Positions 22,704-29,217 of a stretch of 54,922 nucleotides of DNA are shown here, one piece after another; within the stretch, counting starts at the first letter, position 1; every line of letters begins with the position of its first letter. The DNA is from a virus. The notes under the pieces are model-generated. The model ran no database searches, had not been told where the DNA came from, and saw nothing but the letters and a program-made list of their open reading frames with translations. A program made the position numbers and the translations under genes. Where the stretch lies: positions 1 through 54,922 of IMG/VR virus record IMGVR_UViG_3300028844_003773; one strand, 5' to 3'.

Positions 22704-22925
22704 ATGAATAATGTAATAGCAATAGTCAATGATTTTGTCAAAGGACTAACAAGCATCTTTATGGGCCTAATAGGTCTTGGTGTTTTAGCAGGCATTCTAT
22801 TCGGTGACCTAATGGGTATCGATGTTGTCAGCGGATTACTAAGTTTAGTCAACACTCTAGGTGAATCTGGAATAGTTGGACTACTAGTAGCAATCATACT
22901 AATTCATTTATTTACGAAAGAGTAA
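22704..22925 (+). CDS. small two-span membrane protein
   Basis: 73 residues: two hydrophobic segments (LTSIFMGLIGLGVLAGILFG and GIVGLLVAIILIHLF) joined by a Gly/Ser-rich turn region, ending KE. Excellent ribosome-binding site. It stands alone between a late promoter and a strong terminator. Size and topology fit a holin or antiholin, but no family is recognised. Confidence 0.6.
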   Translation: MNNVIAIVNDFVKGLTSIFMGLIGLGVLAGILFGDLMGIDVVSGLLSLVNTLGESGIVGLLVAIILIHLFTKE

Positions 22926-22937
22926 ATTTAGAATATT

Positions 22938-22963
22938 AAAAAGCAGACTTCGGTCTGCTTTTT
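22938..22963. terminator. bidirectional intrinsic terminator
   Basis: AAAAAGCAGAC-TTCG-GTCTGCTTTTT: an 11-bp stem with a TTCG tetraloop, serving convergent genes on both sides. Confidence 0.95.
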
Positions 22964-22968
22964 ATTGG

Positions 22969-23682
22969 CTATTGATCCACGAATGCCTTTTCAATAACGA
23001 ATTGACCAGGTTCTCTATTTGATCCTTCAGTCATGCCTAATGCTTTACACCATTCAACGACATCATAGTTAAATTGTAAATTACCGCATGCCATGACACG
23101 ATCATCTGATTGTATAAATCTTGCATCTATACGTTCATCTCCTGCACCTGTTACGAGTGCTGTGTACTCTAATTTGTTTTTTAATAGTTCATGTAGATCG
23201 GGTTCATCTTCAAATGCAGATAGTAGTTCATACCAATATGCAAGATCGTCTCTGTTTCTTACACTATGAACTAAATGAATTTTATCATAGGCTTCTACTA
23301 AATTAATATCTCTTATAGTTGACATAAAAGGAGCAAGACCTGTTCCTGTTGCTAATAATACTAATCTCTTACCACCTTCAGTAAGAAAAGTGTCACGTAA
23401 TGTTCCAGTACATTTAGGAAGCAACAATACTTCTGCACCTTCTTCTACTTTACTAAGTTGATTAGTTAACGGACCTACATCTTTGATACTTAGAAATTCT
23501 AAGTAATCAGCCCAATCAGGACTAACAATACTGTAAGCACGTAATACATTTTTACCGTCTACTTCTTGTCCTATCATTGCAAACTCACCAGAGTTAAATC
23601 TGAACGACTCACTTCTAGTTGTTCTAAAACTAAATGTGCGATCAGACCAATGATTGACTTGTATTACTTTTTCTTTTAACAT
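22969..23682 (-). CDS. ferredoxin-NADP reductase (Fpr type)
   Basis: 237 residues from MLKEKVIQVNHW. FAD-binding block FRFNSGEFAMIG plus LRAYSIVSP (RxYS), NADP-binding block LLATGTGLAPFMSTIRD, and MACGNLQFNYDVVEW. Transfers electrons between NADPH and ferredoxin/flavodoxin. The long reading through the tRNA upstream is rejected; this ATG begins 5 nt after the CCA of tRNA-Leu, with no room for a ribosome-binding site after tRNA processing. It could supply electrons to NrdA/B or the Fe-S assembly proteins encoded here; inference. Confidence 0.85.
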   Translation of the reverse strand: MLKEKVIQVNHWSDRTFSFRTTRSESFRFNSGEFAMIGQEVDGKNVLRAYSIVSPDWADYLEFLSIKDVGPLTNQLSKVEEGAEVLLLPKCTGTLRDTFLTEGGKRLVLLATGTGLAPFMSTIRDINLVEAYDKIHLVHSVRNRDDLAYWYELLSAFEDEPDLHELLKNKLEYTALVTGAGDERIDARFIQSDDRVMACGNLQFNYDVVEWCKALGMTEGSNREPGQFVIEKAFVDQ

Positions 23683-23687
23683 GTGAT

Positions 23688-23774
23688 TGGTACCCGAGGC
23701 CGGACTTGAACCGGCATGACCGTAAGGTCGAGGGATTTTAAGTCCCTTGTGTCTACCAATTCCACCACTCGGGC
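23688..23774 (-). tRNA. tRNA-Leu (TAA)
   Basis: 87 nt with encoded CCA; long variable arm (CGACCTTACGGTCATG), acceptor GCCCGAG/CTCGGGT, anticodon stem AGGGA/TCCCT with loop CTTAAAA. Confidence 0.95.
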
Positions 23775-23790
23775 AAAACTTTTTGAACAC

Positions 23791-23866
23791 TGGTGGAGCC
23801 GGGCGGGGTCGAACCGCCGACCTTCTGGTTGCAAACCAGACGTTCTCCCAACTGAACTACGGCCCC
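23791..23866 (-). tRNA. tRNA-Ala (TGC)
   Basis: 76 nt with encoded CCA; acceptor GGGGCCG/CGGCTCC, anticodon stem TCTGG/CCAGA with loop TTTGCAA. Confidence 0.95.
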
Positions 23867-23869
23867 ATT

Positions 23870-24082
23870 TCATTTATTTGGATCTCCCCATGGAGTAGAT
23901 TCTTCGATAGCATCTTGGGCACACTGTATATATTCTCTGTCTTCTTCTGTTAAAACAGACCAAAACTTACTAACATTAAGAGTGTGTTCATAGACTTCTT
24001 CTGCATGATCTAAGTGATAATTGCTCTCCATCCAGGCTTGCAATTGATCCATTCTATCATTAATCTTCTCTTTAAGGTTCAA
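23870..24082 (-). CDS. small helical protein between tRNA genes
   Basis: 70 residues starting at TTG (MNLKEKINDRMDQ...), chosen because GAGGGAAAG lies just upstream; the first ATG is at codon 11. Acidic and helical, ending EESTPWGDPNK. It sits 3 nt before tRNA-Ala and 17 nt after tRNA-Thr, so its mRNA would be released by tRNA processing. Function unknown. Confidence 0.5.
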   Translation of the reverse strand: MNLKEKINDRMDQLQAWMESNYHLDHAEEVYEHTLNVSKFWSVLTEEDREYIQCAQDAIEESTPWGDPNK

Positions 24083-24099
24083 ACTTTCCCTCTAAAATA

Positions 24100-24175
24100 T
24101 GGAGCTCCAGGACGGATTCGAACCGCCGACCTACTGATTACAAATCAGTTACTCTACCAACTGAGTTACTGGAGC
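24100..24175 (-). tRNA. tRNA-Thr (TGT)
   Basis: 76 nt with encoded CCA; acceptor GCTCCAG/CTGGAGC, anticodon stem ACTGA/TCAGT with loop TTTGTAA. Confidence 0.95.
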
Positions 24176-24198
24176 ATTTGTTCATATATTTAGTAGTC

Positions 24199-24227
24199 AT
24201 TATATCAGCATCATTATTTTTTGTCAA
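24199..24227 (-). promoter_or_regulatory. sigma70-type early promoter of tRNA-reductase operon
   Basis: TTGACA (24227-24222), 17-bp spacer, TATAAT (24204-24199): perfect consensus, 24 nt upstream of tRNA-Thr. Predicted transcript: tRNA-Thr, 70-aa gene, tRNA-Ala, tRNA-Leu, ferredoxin reductase. Confidence 0.9.
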
Positions 24228-24241
24228 CGGTTTTTTTACCC

Positions 24242-24249
24242 ATTAAATA
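24242..24249 (+). promoter_or_regulatory. late promoter placing start on the ATG
   Basis: ATTAAATA; end plus 6 is 24255, the A of the ATG. Divergent from the early promoter 15 bp away. Confidence 0.65.
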
Positions 24250-24254
24250 CTATT

Positions 24255-24806
24255 ATGGACCTATTATCTTTCTCCCATGGTCAAACACAATCTAAACTTT
24301 GGTTGTGTGAAACTATTGAACCGTATATACCAAAAGATGCCGTAGTAGCAGTGCCTGGGTGCTGGTATAATTTATTAGGTTTTATGCTTTTAACTCGTAA
24401 TAAAAACAAGTATCAACACATCTTAGGCATAGATATCGACTCAGAGGCGATTAGAGGCGCTGATATGCTGTGTCAGGGCTTCATGTTAGGCGTTAATTCG
24501 CAAGTCAGAAACACATGTGCAAACGCAGACACCTATAATTTGCAAGGTCATAATGTAGTAATTAACTGTAGTGTAGAGCATATGAAAGATGATTGGTATA
24601 ATAATGTTGACCCAAATGCATTAGTATGTATTCAATCAAGTGACGTTACAGAACACGGAGACCCGTGGCTAATATCGAATCCTTGTCCGTCTATAGAAGT
24701 ATTAAAAGAGAGATTTCAAATGTCAGAACTCCTATACTCAGAAACAAAATATTTCGACTACGGGAGTTCTAGTTATAATAGATTTATGTTAATTGGTAAA
24801 AAATAA
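24255..24806 (+). CDS. class I SAM-dependent methyltransferase-like protein
   Basis: 183 residues. DAVVAVPGCWYNLLGFML is a modified motif I, HILGIDIDSEAIRGADML the acidic motif II, and NVVINCSVEHMKDDWY motif IV-like, together a Rossmann methyltransferase pattern. Leaderless by prediction. Ends one base before the convergent membrane protein gene ends. A phage MetK at 28-29 kb could supply its cofactor. Confidence 0.6.
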   Translation: MDLLSFSHGQTQSKLWLCETIEPYIPKDAVVAVPGCWYNLLGFMLLTRNKNKYQHILGIDIDSEAIRGADMLCQGFMLGVNSQVRNTCANADTYNLQGHNVVINCSVEHMKDDWYNNVDPNALVCIQSSDVTEHGDPWLISNPCPSIEVLKERFQMSELLYSETKYFDYGSSSYNRFMLIGKK

Positions 24807-25613
24807 TTACTTTTTAACTTTAAAGATGTTAAGTTCAATAAAGAAGAACGCAACCAACCATAAGAAAGAGTCCCAAAAGTCTAAGAAGTCTCCCAAGAAT
24901 CCCCAATATGTAGCACATGCAAATAGTACAGAATATAATACCACTTTTGCTTGTTTACTGTAAGGAACAACTTTATCTACTTTACCTAATCTCAAGTCTG
25001 CTTCAAGTAAAATTACTACTAGCATCCAAGTAACTGAGTTAGTTACATCTACTAATGCTAACCATTGGATAGCAGAAAAGTCACTAGCACTTCCAATAAC
25101 GGATGTGTCTCCAAGCCTAAACAAGTCTTGTCCGTTTAACGCATTACAGTTTTCAGAAACAATCATTGGGTAGATGTCTAAATCTTCAACTAATGCAAAG
25201 TTTTGACCAATTAGTGAACAAGCATCAGCAATTTCATATGGTGAAATGCCATATACTAGTAATACTTTTGAGATATAGCCATAACATGCATATGCAATAA
25301 AACTATAACTGAATACCCGTAACAGATTAAAACCGATATTAACCGATGGTTTTGCTAGTGTGTGTTGTCTCAATACAGCAGTTTCTAGTTCAAACAGCAA
25401 CAATAAAACGACCCATGCCGCTGTATCTATTGTTGCCGCATATCCTTCAATAATGTTGAAAAGACTGACTCCTTGAGTCATAGTTTGTACTACTGCCGCG
25501 GCTTCTTCCTGATAAAACAAAAAGATATTATATGTTAGAAATGCATAAACAGAATATTTAAATGCTTTAAACAGAGCCTCTGTTGGATTTAAGAGTATAT
25601 TAGATGTGTTCAT
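24807..25613 (-). CDS. polytopic membrane protein of unknown function
   Basis: 268 residues with about six hydrophobic spans (around residues 17-35, 60-80, 95-120, 185-210, 225-245, 248-265) and a non-membrane loop of about 50 residues with two Cys (SENCNALNGQDLFRLGDTS). No transporter signature recognised. Its ATG overlaps the peroxiredoxin stop, so the two proteins are produced together. Possibly a redox-related or envelope protein; function unknown. Confidence 0.6.
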   Translation of the reverse strand: MNTSNILLNPTEALFKAFKYSVYAFLTYNIFLFYQEEAAAVVQTMTQGVSLFNIIEGYAATIDTAAWVVLLLLFELETAVLRQHTLAKPSVNIGFNLLRVFSYSFIAYACYGYISKVLLVYGISPYEIADACSLIGQNFALVEDLDIYPMIVSENCNALNGQDLFRLGDTSVIGSASDFSAIQWLALVDVTNSVTWMLVVILLEADLRLGKVDKVVPYSKQAKVVLYSVLFACATYWGFLGDFLDFWDSFLWLVAFFFIELNIFKVKK

Positions 25614-26128
25614 AGTAGTTCATCTCCTTCGCTCCAAGCACAGCCTGTAAGTCCACCTGCTTGTAATGCTTTCAATGTTCTTAATGCTTCATCTGCATTT
25701 CTGCCTGTATCTAGTGCATTGATCGATACGTGTTGAATAGTTCTTTCTTTATCAAAGATAAATGTTGCTCTATAACAAACACCTGCTTCTTCATGTACAA
25801 TACCTAATTCACGTGATAATGCTAGTCCACAGTCTGCGGCTAGAGTATGTTTGATATCACCTATCAATGCATTCTCTTTCTTCCATGCAAGTTTGCAGAA
25901 TTCATTGTCGCCACTGATACCTACAACGTTAGCATGTTCTGCTAAAACGTCCATACCAGCAATTTCCGTTGGGCAAACAAATGTAAAGTCTTTAGGATAG
26001 AAATAAACTACAGACCAATCTTTTTTATGTGGGGTGTAACTTTCATGTATGTCTACTTGGACAAACTCGTTGTTTTCATCAATACCCGGCAATGAGAATG
26101 CGGGAAATTTATCGCCTACTGTTTTCAA
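25610..26128 (-). CDS. AhpC/TSA-family 2-Cys peroxiredoxin
   Basis: 172 residues. Peroxidatic Cys52 in YFYPKDFTFVCPTEI, conserved Arg in GVCYRATFIFD, and a probable resolving Cys163 in TGCAWSEGDELL. Reduces peroxides using a thiol donor, possibly the phage glutaredoxin or host thioredoxin. Late promoter and AGGAG upstream. A phage peroxiredoxin would protect an Fe-dependent reductase and Fe-S proteins during infection; inference. Confidence 0.88.
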   Translation of the reverse strand: MKTVGDKFPAFSLPGIDENNEFVQVDIHESYTPHKKDWSVVYFYPKDFTFVCPTEIAGMDVLAEHANVVGISGDNEFCKLAWKKENALIGDIKHTLAADCGLALSRELGIVHEEAGVCYRATFIFDKERTIQHVSINALDTGRNADEALRTLKALQAGGLTGCAWSEGDELL

Positions 26129-26157
26129 TATGTTCTCCTAAATAAGTTATTGTGTAG

Positions 26158-26165
26158 TATTTACT
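26158..26165 (-). promoter_or_regulatory. T4-type late promoter (AGTAAATA)
   Basis: Predicted start about 26152; 24-nt leader with AGGAG before the peroxiredoxin ATG. Confidence 0.6.
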
Positions 26166-26257
26166 TGATTTATAAAGAGTAAAAATATTTTTTGAAGGAA
26201 AAGGCATATATACTTATATGTCACAATTTTGTAACATTACTGTCACATAGGAGAAAC

Positions 26258-26341
26258 ATGGCACGAAAATACTTTAAAGCCTTTCATAAATTAATGAAAT
26301 CCGGAAGATTAAACAAAGTAATAAAATTAGTTACTCACTAG
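26258..26341 (+). CDS. tiny basic peptide, 27 aa
   Basis: MARKYFKAFHKLMKSGRLNK... with AGGAG 6 nt before the ATG. Basic and amphipathic. It overlaps the 3' end of a convergent tiny gene by 11 bp. Coding status rests on the ribosome-binding site only. Confidence 0.35.
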   Translation: MARKYFKAFHKLMKSGRLNKVIKLVTH

Positions 26342-26450
26342 GTTTTACTTCAATTTTAACTTTCTTTTTCTGATTAGAAAACTGAATTCTACGATTCCTT
26401 TGTTGGTTGGATCTCAATCGATTCGCATGTCTACGTCTACTCGCACTCAT
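26331..26450 (-). CDS. tiny highly basic peptide, 39 aa
   Basis: MSASRRRHANRLRSNQQRNRR... then KKKVKIEVKPSE; AAGGGG 9 nt before the ATG. Arg-rich, probably RNA or DNA binding if expressed. Confidence 0.45.
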   Translation of the reverse strand: MSASRRRHANRLRSNQQRNRRIQFSNQKKKVKIEVKPSE

Positions 26451-26470
26451 TAGATATGTCCCCTTATTAA

Positions 26471-27448
26471 CTATCTAAGTTTTATAAATTTTTGATCTAG
26501 TTTTTCATAAAAATAATCAGCAACAAACCCATTAGTTTGTTTACTCATATGCCTAAAGTCTCTATTGCGGTAAGCATATCCACCGCATCTTTCATTAAGT
26601 TGTTTCATAAAGAAATGTCTATCTACATCACTTAGCATATTATTCATGTGATTATGTCCTGCTAATTGTGTATAGATAGCATCTAATGAAGGCCAGTTCG
26701 CATTAGAATATGTTTGATAATCTTGTTGAGCCATTAACATAAAGACTTCATAAGGTATGTCTTTCCATGTTAATGGAATCTGTCTCATATAATCAAATGC
26801 ATCTGGAAAATGCGATAGTAAAATTTTTCGCATATCAGGGTTCCAGCACCACGGGGGAATAAATGCAATTTCTGATCCAATTGGCCATTCATATTCTTTT
26901 AAGATATGTATTTTTTGCTCAGTAGAGTTAGCATCTGCAAGTTGATCTGCTGAGGCTCCACCATGCAAGTTGAATAGACAAAAAGTATGTTGTACATCAA
27001 AGTACTTTCTCATTTTGTCTACGATAAGATGATAAGAGTCGGGACCTAATCCATCAACTCCACCATTAAGAATTGGAATATTAACTCGTTCTTGTAACTG
27101 ACTGGGCCAACTATGTTCCAACGGTCCACCAACATTCATAGTGAAACTATCACCAATAGCAAGTATAATTTTTGCTTTTTTGCCGTCTATGTTTAATGCT
27201 TCATAATCATAGTCAGCACGAAATCCCCATGAATTAAAAGTGTATTGAAAATCTTTTTCTGGGTGTAGTTGCATATATGCATTATAAAATGGCATCTTGC
27301 TAAACATTTCATCTGATGCACACTTATCTACTGTTTTATTTCGATATTTTAATAACTGTCGCCATAGTTTCTTTGGTAATCCGAATCCTTTGGGTGACAT
27401 ATCCATTTCTGTTTTAAAATCCTTGTAGACGTTGTTTTGCTTTTTCAT
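26471..27448 (-). CDS. SGNH/GDSL-type hydrolase
   Basis: 325 residues. Block I IILAIGDSFTMNVGG (Ser nucleophile about residue 100), NGGVDGLGPDSY (block II/III Gly), and near the end NRDFRHMSKQTNGFVADYF with Asp-x2-His as the remaining catalytic pair. Likely an esterase acting on an acylated glycan or lipid. Overlaps the DUF1289 gene by 35 nt. Confidence 0.7.
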   Translation of the reverse strand: MKKQNNVYKDFKTEMDMSPKGFGLPKKLWRQLLKYRNKTVDKCASDEMFSKMPFYNAYMQLHPEKDFQYTFNSWGFRADYDYEALNIDGKKAKIILAIGDSFTMNVGGPLEHSWPSQLQERVNIPILNGGVDGLGPDSYHLIVDKMRKYFDVQHTFCLFNLHGGASADQLADANSTEQKIHILKEYEWPIGSEIAFIPPWCWNPDMRKILLSHFPDAFDYMRQIPLTWKDIPYEVFMLMAQQDYQTYSNANWPSLDAIYTQLAGHNHMNNMLSDVDRHFFMKQLNERCGGYAYRNRDFRHMSKQTNGFVADYFYEKLDQKFIKLR

Positions 27449-27620
27449 TTATTAACATTTTGTCTTCGTTAGTATAGATTGACCAATTACCAATTTCATC
27501 TATTGTTCTACCGCAACCTTGACATACTTGATGAGTTTCAAAATCTAAGTTACATATACCTTTGCAAGGTGATCTAACTGTTTTTGTCTCTGTAATCTTT
27601 GACTGCGGCTTTGATTGCAT
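27414..27620 (-). CDS. DUF1289 small Cys-rich protein
   Basis: 68 residues. SPCKGICNLDFETHQVCQGCGRTIDEIGNW matches DUF1289 (SPC-x3-C-x-LD-x5-C-x-GCGRT-x-DEI-x2-W): four Cys that probably bind Zn or an Fe-S cluster. In Proteobacteria this family is of unknown function. It overlaps iscU by 47 nt, so it is strongly coupled to Fe-S assembly here. Confidence 0.8.
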   Translation of the reverse strand: MQSKPQSKITETKTVRSPCKGICNLDFETHQVCQGCGRTIDEIGNWSIYTNEDKMLINEKAKQRLQGF

Positions 27621-27954
27621 CTTCTGCTAAAACTGAACAGTGGATCTTGACCGGGGGGAGTGCGAGTTCTTCCGCGAGTTCAGTGTTTCTAATTGCTTCT
27701 GCTTGTTCGAGGGTTTGTCCTTTGACCCATTCTGTGAGGAGACTACTTGATGCAATTGCAGACCCGCACCCATACGTTTTAAACTTAGCATCTTCAATAA
27801 CTCCTTCGTCATTTACTTTAATTTGTAACCTCATCACGTCTCCGCATGCCGGTGCACCTACCATTCCCGTACCTACACCTTCTTCATTAGGATCCCATTT
27901 GCCAACATTACGAGGATTTTCATAATGATCAATTACTTTATCACTATAAGCCAT
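27574..27954 (-). CDS. iscU: IscU-type Fe-S cluster scaffold
   Basis: 126 residues from MAYSDKVIDHYENPRNVG. All functional residues are present: Cys37 and Asp39 in GAPACGD, Cys63 in TYGCGSAIASSS, the chaperone-binding LPPVK (99-103) and Cys106. Full length for the family, so it should be active with host IscS and HscA. Its ATG overlaps the stop of a 17-codon upstream ORF (27944-27997) with a strong Shine-Dalgarno site. An A-type carrier is encoded at the left edge of the window. Confidence 0.92.
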   Translation of the reverse strand: MAYSDKVIDHYENPRNVGKWDPNEEGVGTGMVGAPACGDVMRLQIKVNDEGVIEDAKFKTYGCGSAIASSSLLTEWVKGQTLEQAEAIRNTELAEELALPPVKIHCSVLAEDAIKAAVKDYRDKNS

Positions 27955-27997
27955 GAGTACCAACTCTCGTTGATACTACATTGATAGTCTGATTCAT
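27944..27997 (-). CDS. 17-codon upstream ORF of iscU
   Basis: MNQTINVVSTRVGTHGL, with AAAGGAG before the ATG; its TAG lies 8-10 nt inside iscU. It probably delivers ribosomes to iscU, which has only a weak site of its own (GAGAG). Contains no Cys, so not an obvious cysteine attenuator. Confidence 0.5.
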   Translation of the reverse strand: MNQTINVVSTRVGTHGL

Positions 27998-28019
27998 AAT
28001 TAGACTCCTTTGTCTAACT

Positions 28020-29153
28020 CTATTTATTCTTAACTGATTTCTTCTTTGGCTTTTCTTCTGGGAACAAGTCGAGTTTTTCCCAAGGTAAATATTCTTTTCC
28101 GAAGTGACCATAATTAGTAGTCGCTCCGTATATAGGAGAGAATAAATTAAATCTATCGATAATACCTTTAGGTGATAAATCTACGTTATCTGTAATCCAT
28201 TTAGTTAAATCTCTGCTATCTCTATCACTTTCTACATATACACTTGTTGGCTGATCAACTCCTATCGCATAACTTAATTGAATTGTTGCCCAATCTGCTT
28301 GCCCGGATGCTACAATATTTTTTGCAAGATAACGAGCCATATACGCCGCTGATCTATCTACTTTGGATGGATCTTTACCACTAAATGCTCCGCCACCATG
28401 AGGTGCACTTCCACCATATGTATCAACAATAATCTTACGACCAGTTAAGCCTGAATCTCCATCTGGGCCACCAACAACAAATCTACCTGTTGGGTTAATT
28501 AAGTATTGTGTCTTTTCATCTAAGAGTTCTTGGGGTAAAGTCTTTTGTATTACTTCTTGTATCTGTACCCTCACAGTCTCTATATCGATCTGATCGACAT
28601 GCTGAGTAGAACAAACTACTTTATCTATACGTTTTACTGTGCTATCGTCATTGTATTCTACGGTAACTTGTGATTTAGAATCAGGACCTAACCAAGGAAT
28701 AATTCCTTGCTTTCTTACTGCTGTAAGCATTTCTACAATTCTATGTGAGTAATAAAGAGGGGCAGGCATATATGTTTCTGTGTCTTTAGTTGCATAACCA
28801 AACATAATACCTTGATCACCTGCACCAAAACTATCTGTGCCTAATGCAATATCAGGCGATTGACCATGTAATAGATTTTGAATGTCTAGGTTATTCCAAT
28901 GAAAACCTTCTTGTTCATAACCGATATTCTTAACGACTCTACGTACAAGGTATTCAACATCTAAACTATCAATTGCCCCTTTGTATTCTCCTGCAACTAC
29001 TACTTTATTTGTAGTTACTAGAGTTTCACATGCACAACGTAAAGTAGGATCTCTATGTTGCATAAATGAATCAAGTATAGCATCACTAATTGCATCTGCA
29101 ACTTTATCTGGGTGTCCTTCTGAGACACTTTCACTCGTAAAATAATAACTCAT
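28020..29153 (-). CDS. metK: S-adenosylmethionine synthetase
   Basis: 377 residues, close to the bacterial length. SESVSEGHPDKVADAISDAILD (ATP/methionine site), GAGDQGIMFGYA hexapeptide signature and GGGAFSGKDPSKVDRSAAYMAR loop are intact. Makes SAM from ATP and methionine. SD AAAGGAC before the ATG and a near-consensus early promoter upstream. A phage MetK would support methylation, including by the methyltransferase-like protein at 24.3 kb, or replenish SAM. Confidence 0.95.
   Translation of the reverse strand: MSYYFTSESVSEGHPDKVADAISDAILDSFMQHRDPTLRCACETLVTTNKVVVAGEYKGAIDSLDVEYLVRRVVKNIGYEQEGFHWNNLDIQNLLHGQSPDIALGTDSFGAGDQGIMFGYATKDTETYMPAPLYYSHRIVEMLTAVRKQGIIPWLGPDSKSQVTVEYNDDSTVKRIDKVVCSTQHVDQIDIETVRVQIQEVIQKTLPQELLDEKTQYLINPTGRFVVGGPDGDSGLTGRKIIVDTYGGSAPHGGGAFSGKDPSKVDRSAAYMARYLAKNIVASGQADWATIQLSYAIGVDQPTSVYVESDRDSRDLTKWITDNVDLSPKGIIDRFNLFSPIYGATTNYGHFGKEYLPWEKLDLFPEEKPKKKSVKNK
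28021..28028 (-). promoter_or_regulatory. late promoter motif (AATAAATA) upstream of iscU
   Basis: Lies in the last codons of metK; predicted start about 28015, giving a leader that includes the short upstream ORF. Confidence 0.5.
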
Positions 29154-29169
29154 ATATGTCCTTTAGTAT

Positions 29170-29198
29170 ATTGTATACTAATATTTAATACGAGTCAA
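29170..29198 (-). promoter_or_regulatory. sigma70-type early promoter of metK
   Basis: TTGACT (29198-29193), 17-bp spacer, TACAAT (29175-29170). The spacer contains ATTAAATA, a late-type motif, so early and late signals may overlap. Confidence 0.8.
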
Positions 29199-29217
29199 GG
29201 GGTAGGTAGAAAAAGTT

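Noticed and set aside
23676-23953. Open frames running through the tRNA-Leu and tRNA-Ala genes
   Set aside because: The tRNA structures are unambiguous; the encoded peptides are the familiar translated-tRNA artefacts.
29153-29198. SAM riboswitch before metK
   Set aside because: The predicted transcript start leaves only about 10 nt before the ATG, too short for any known SAM riboswitch.
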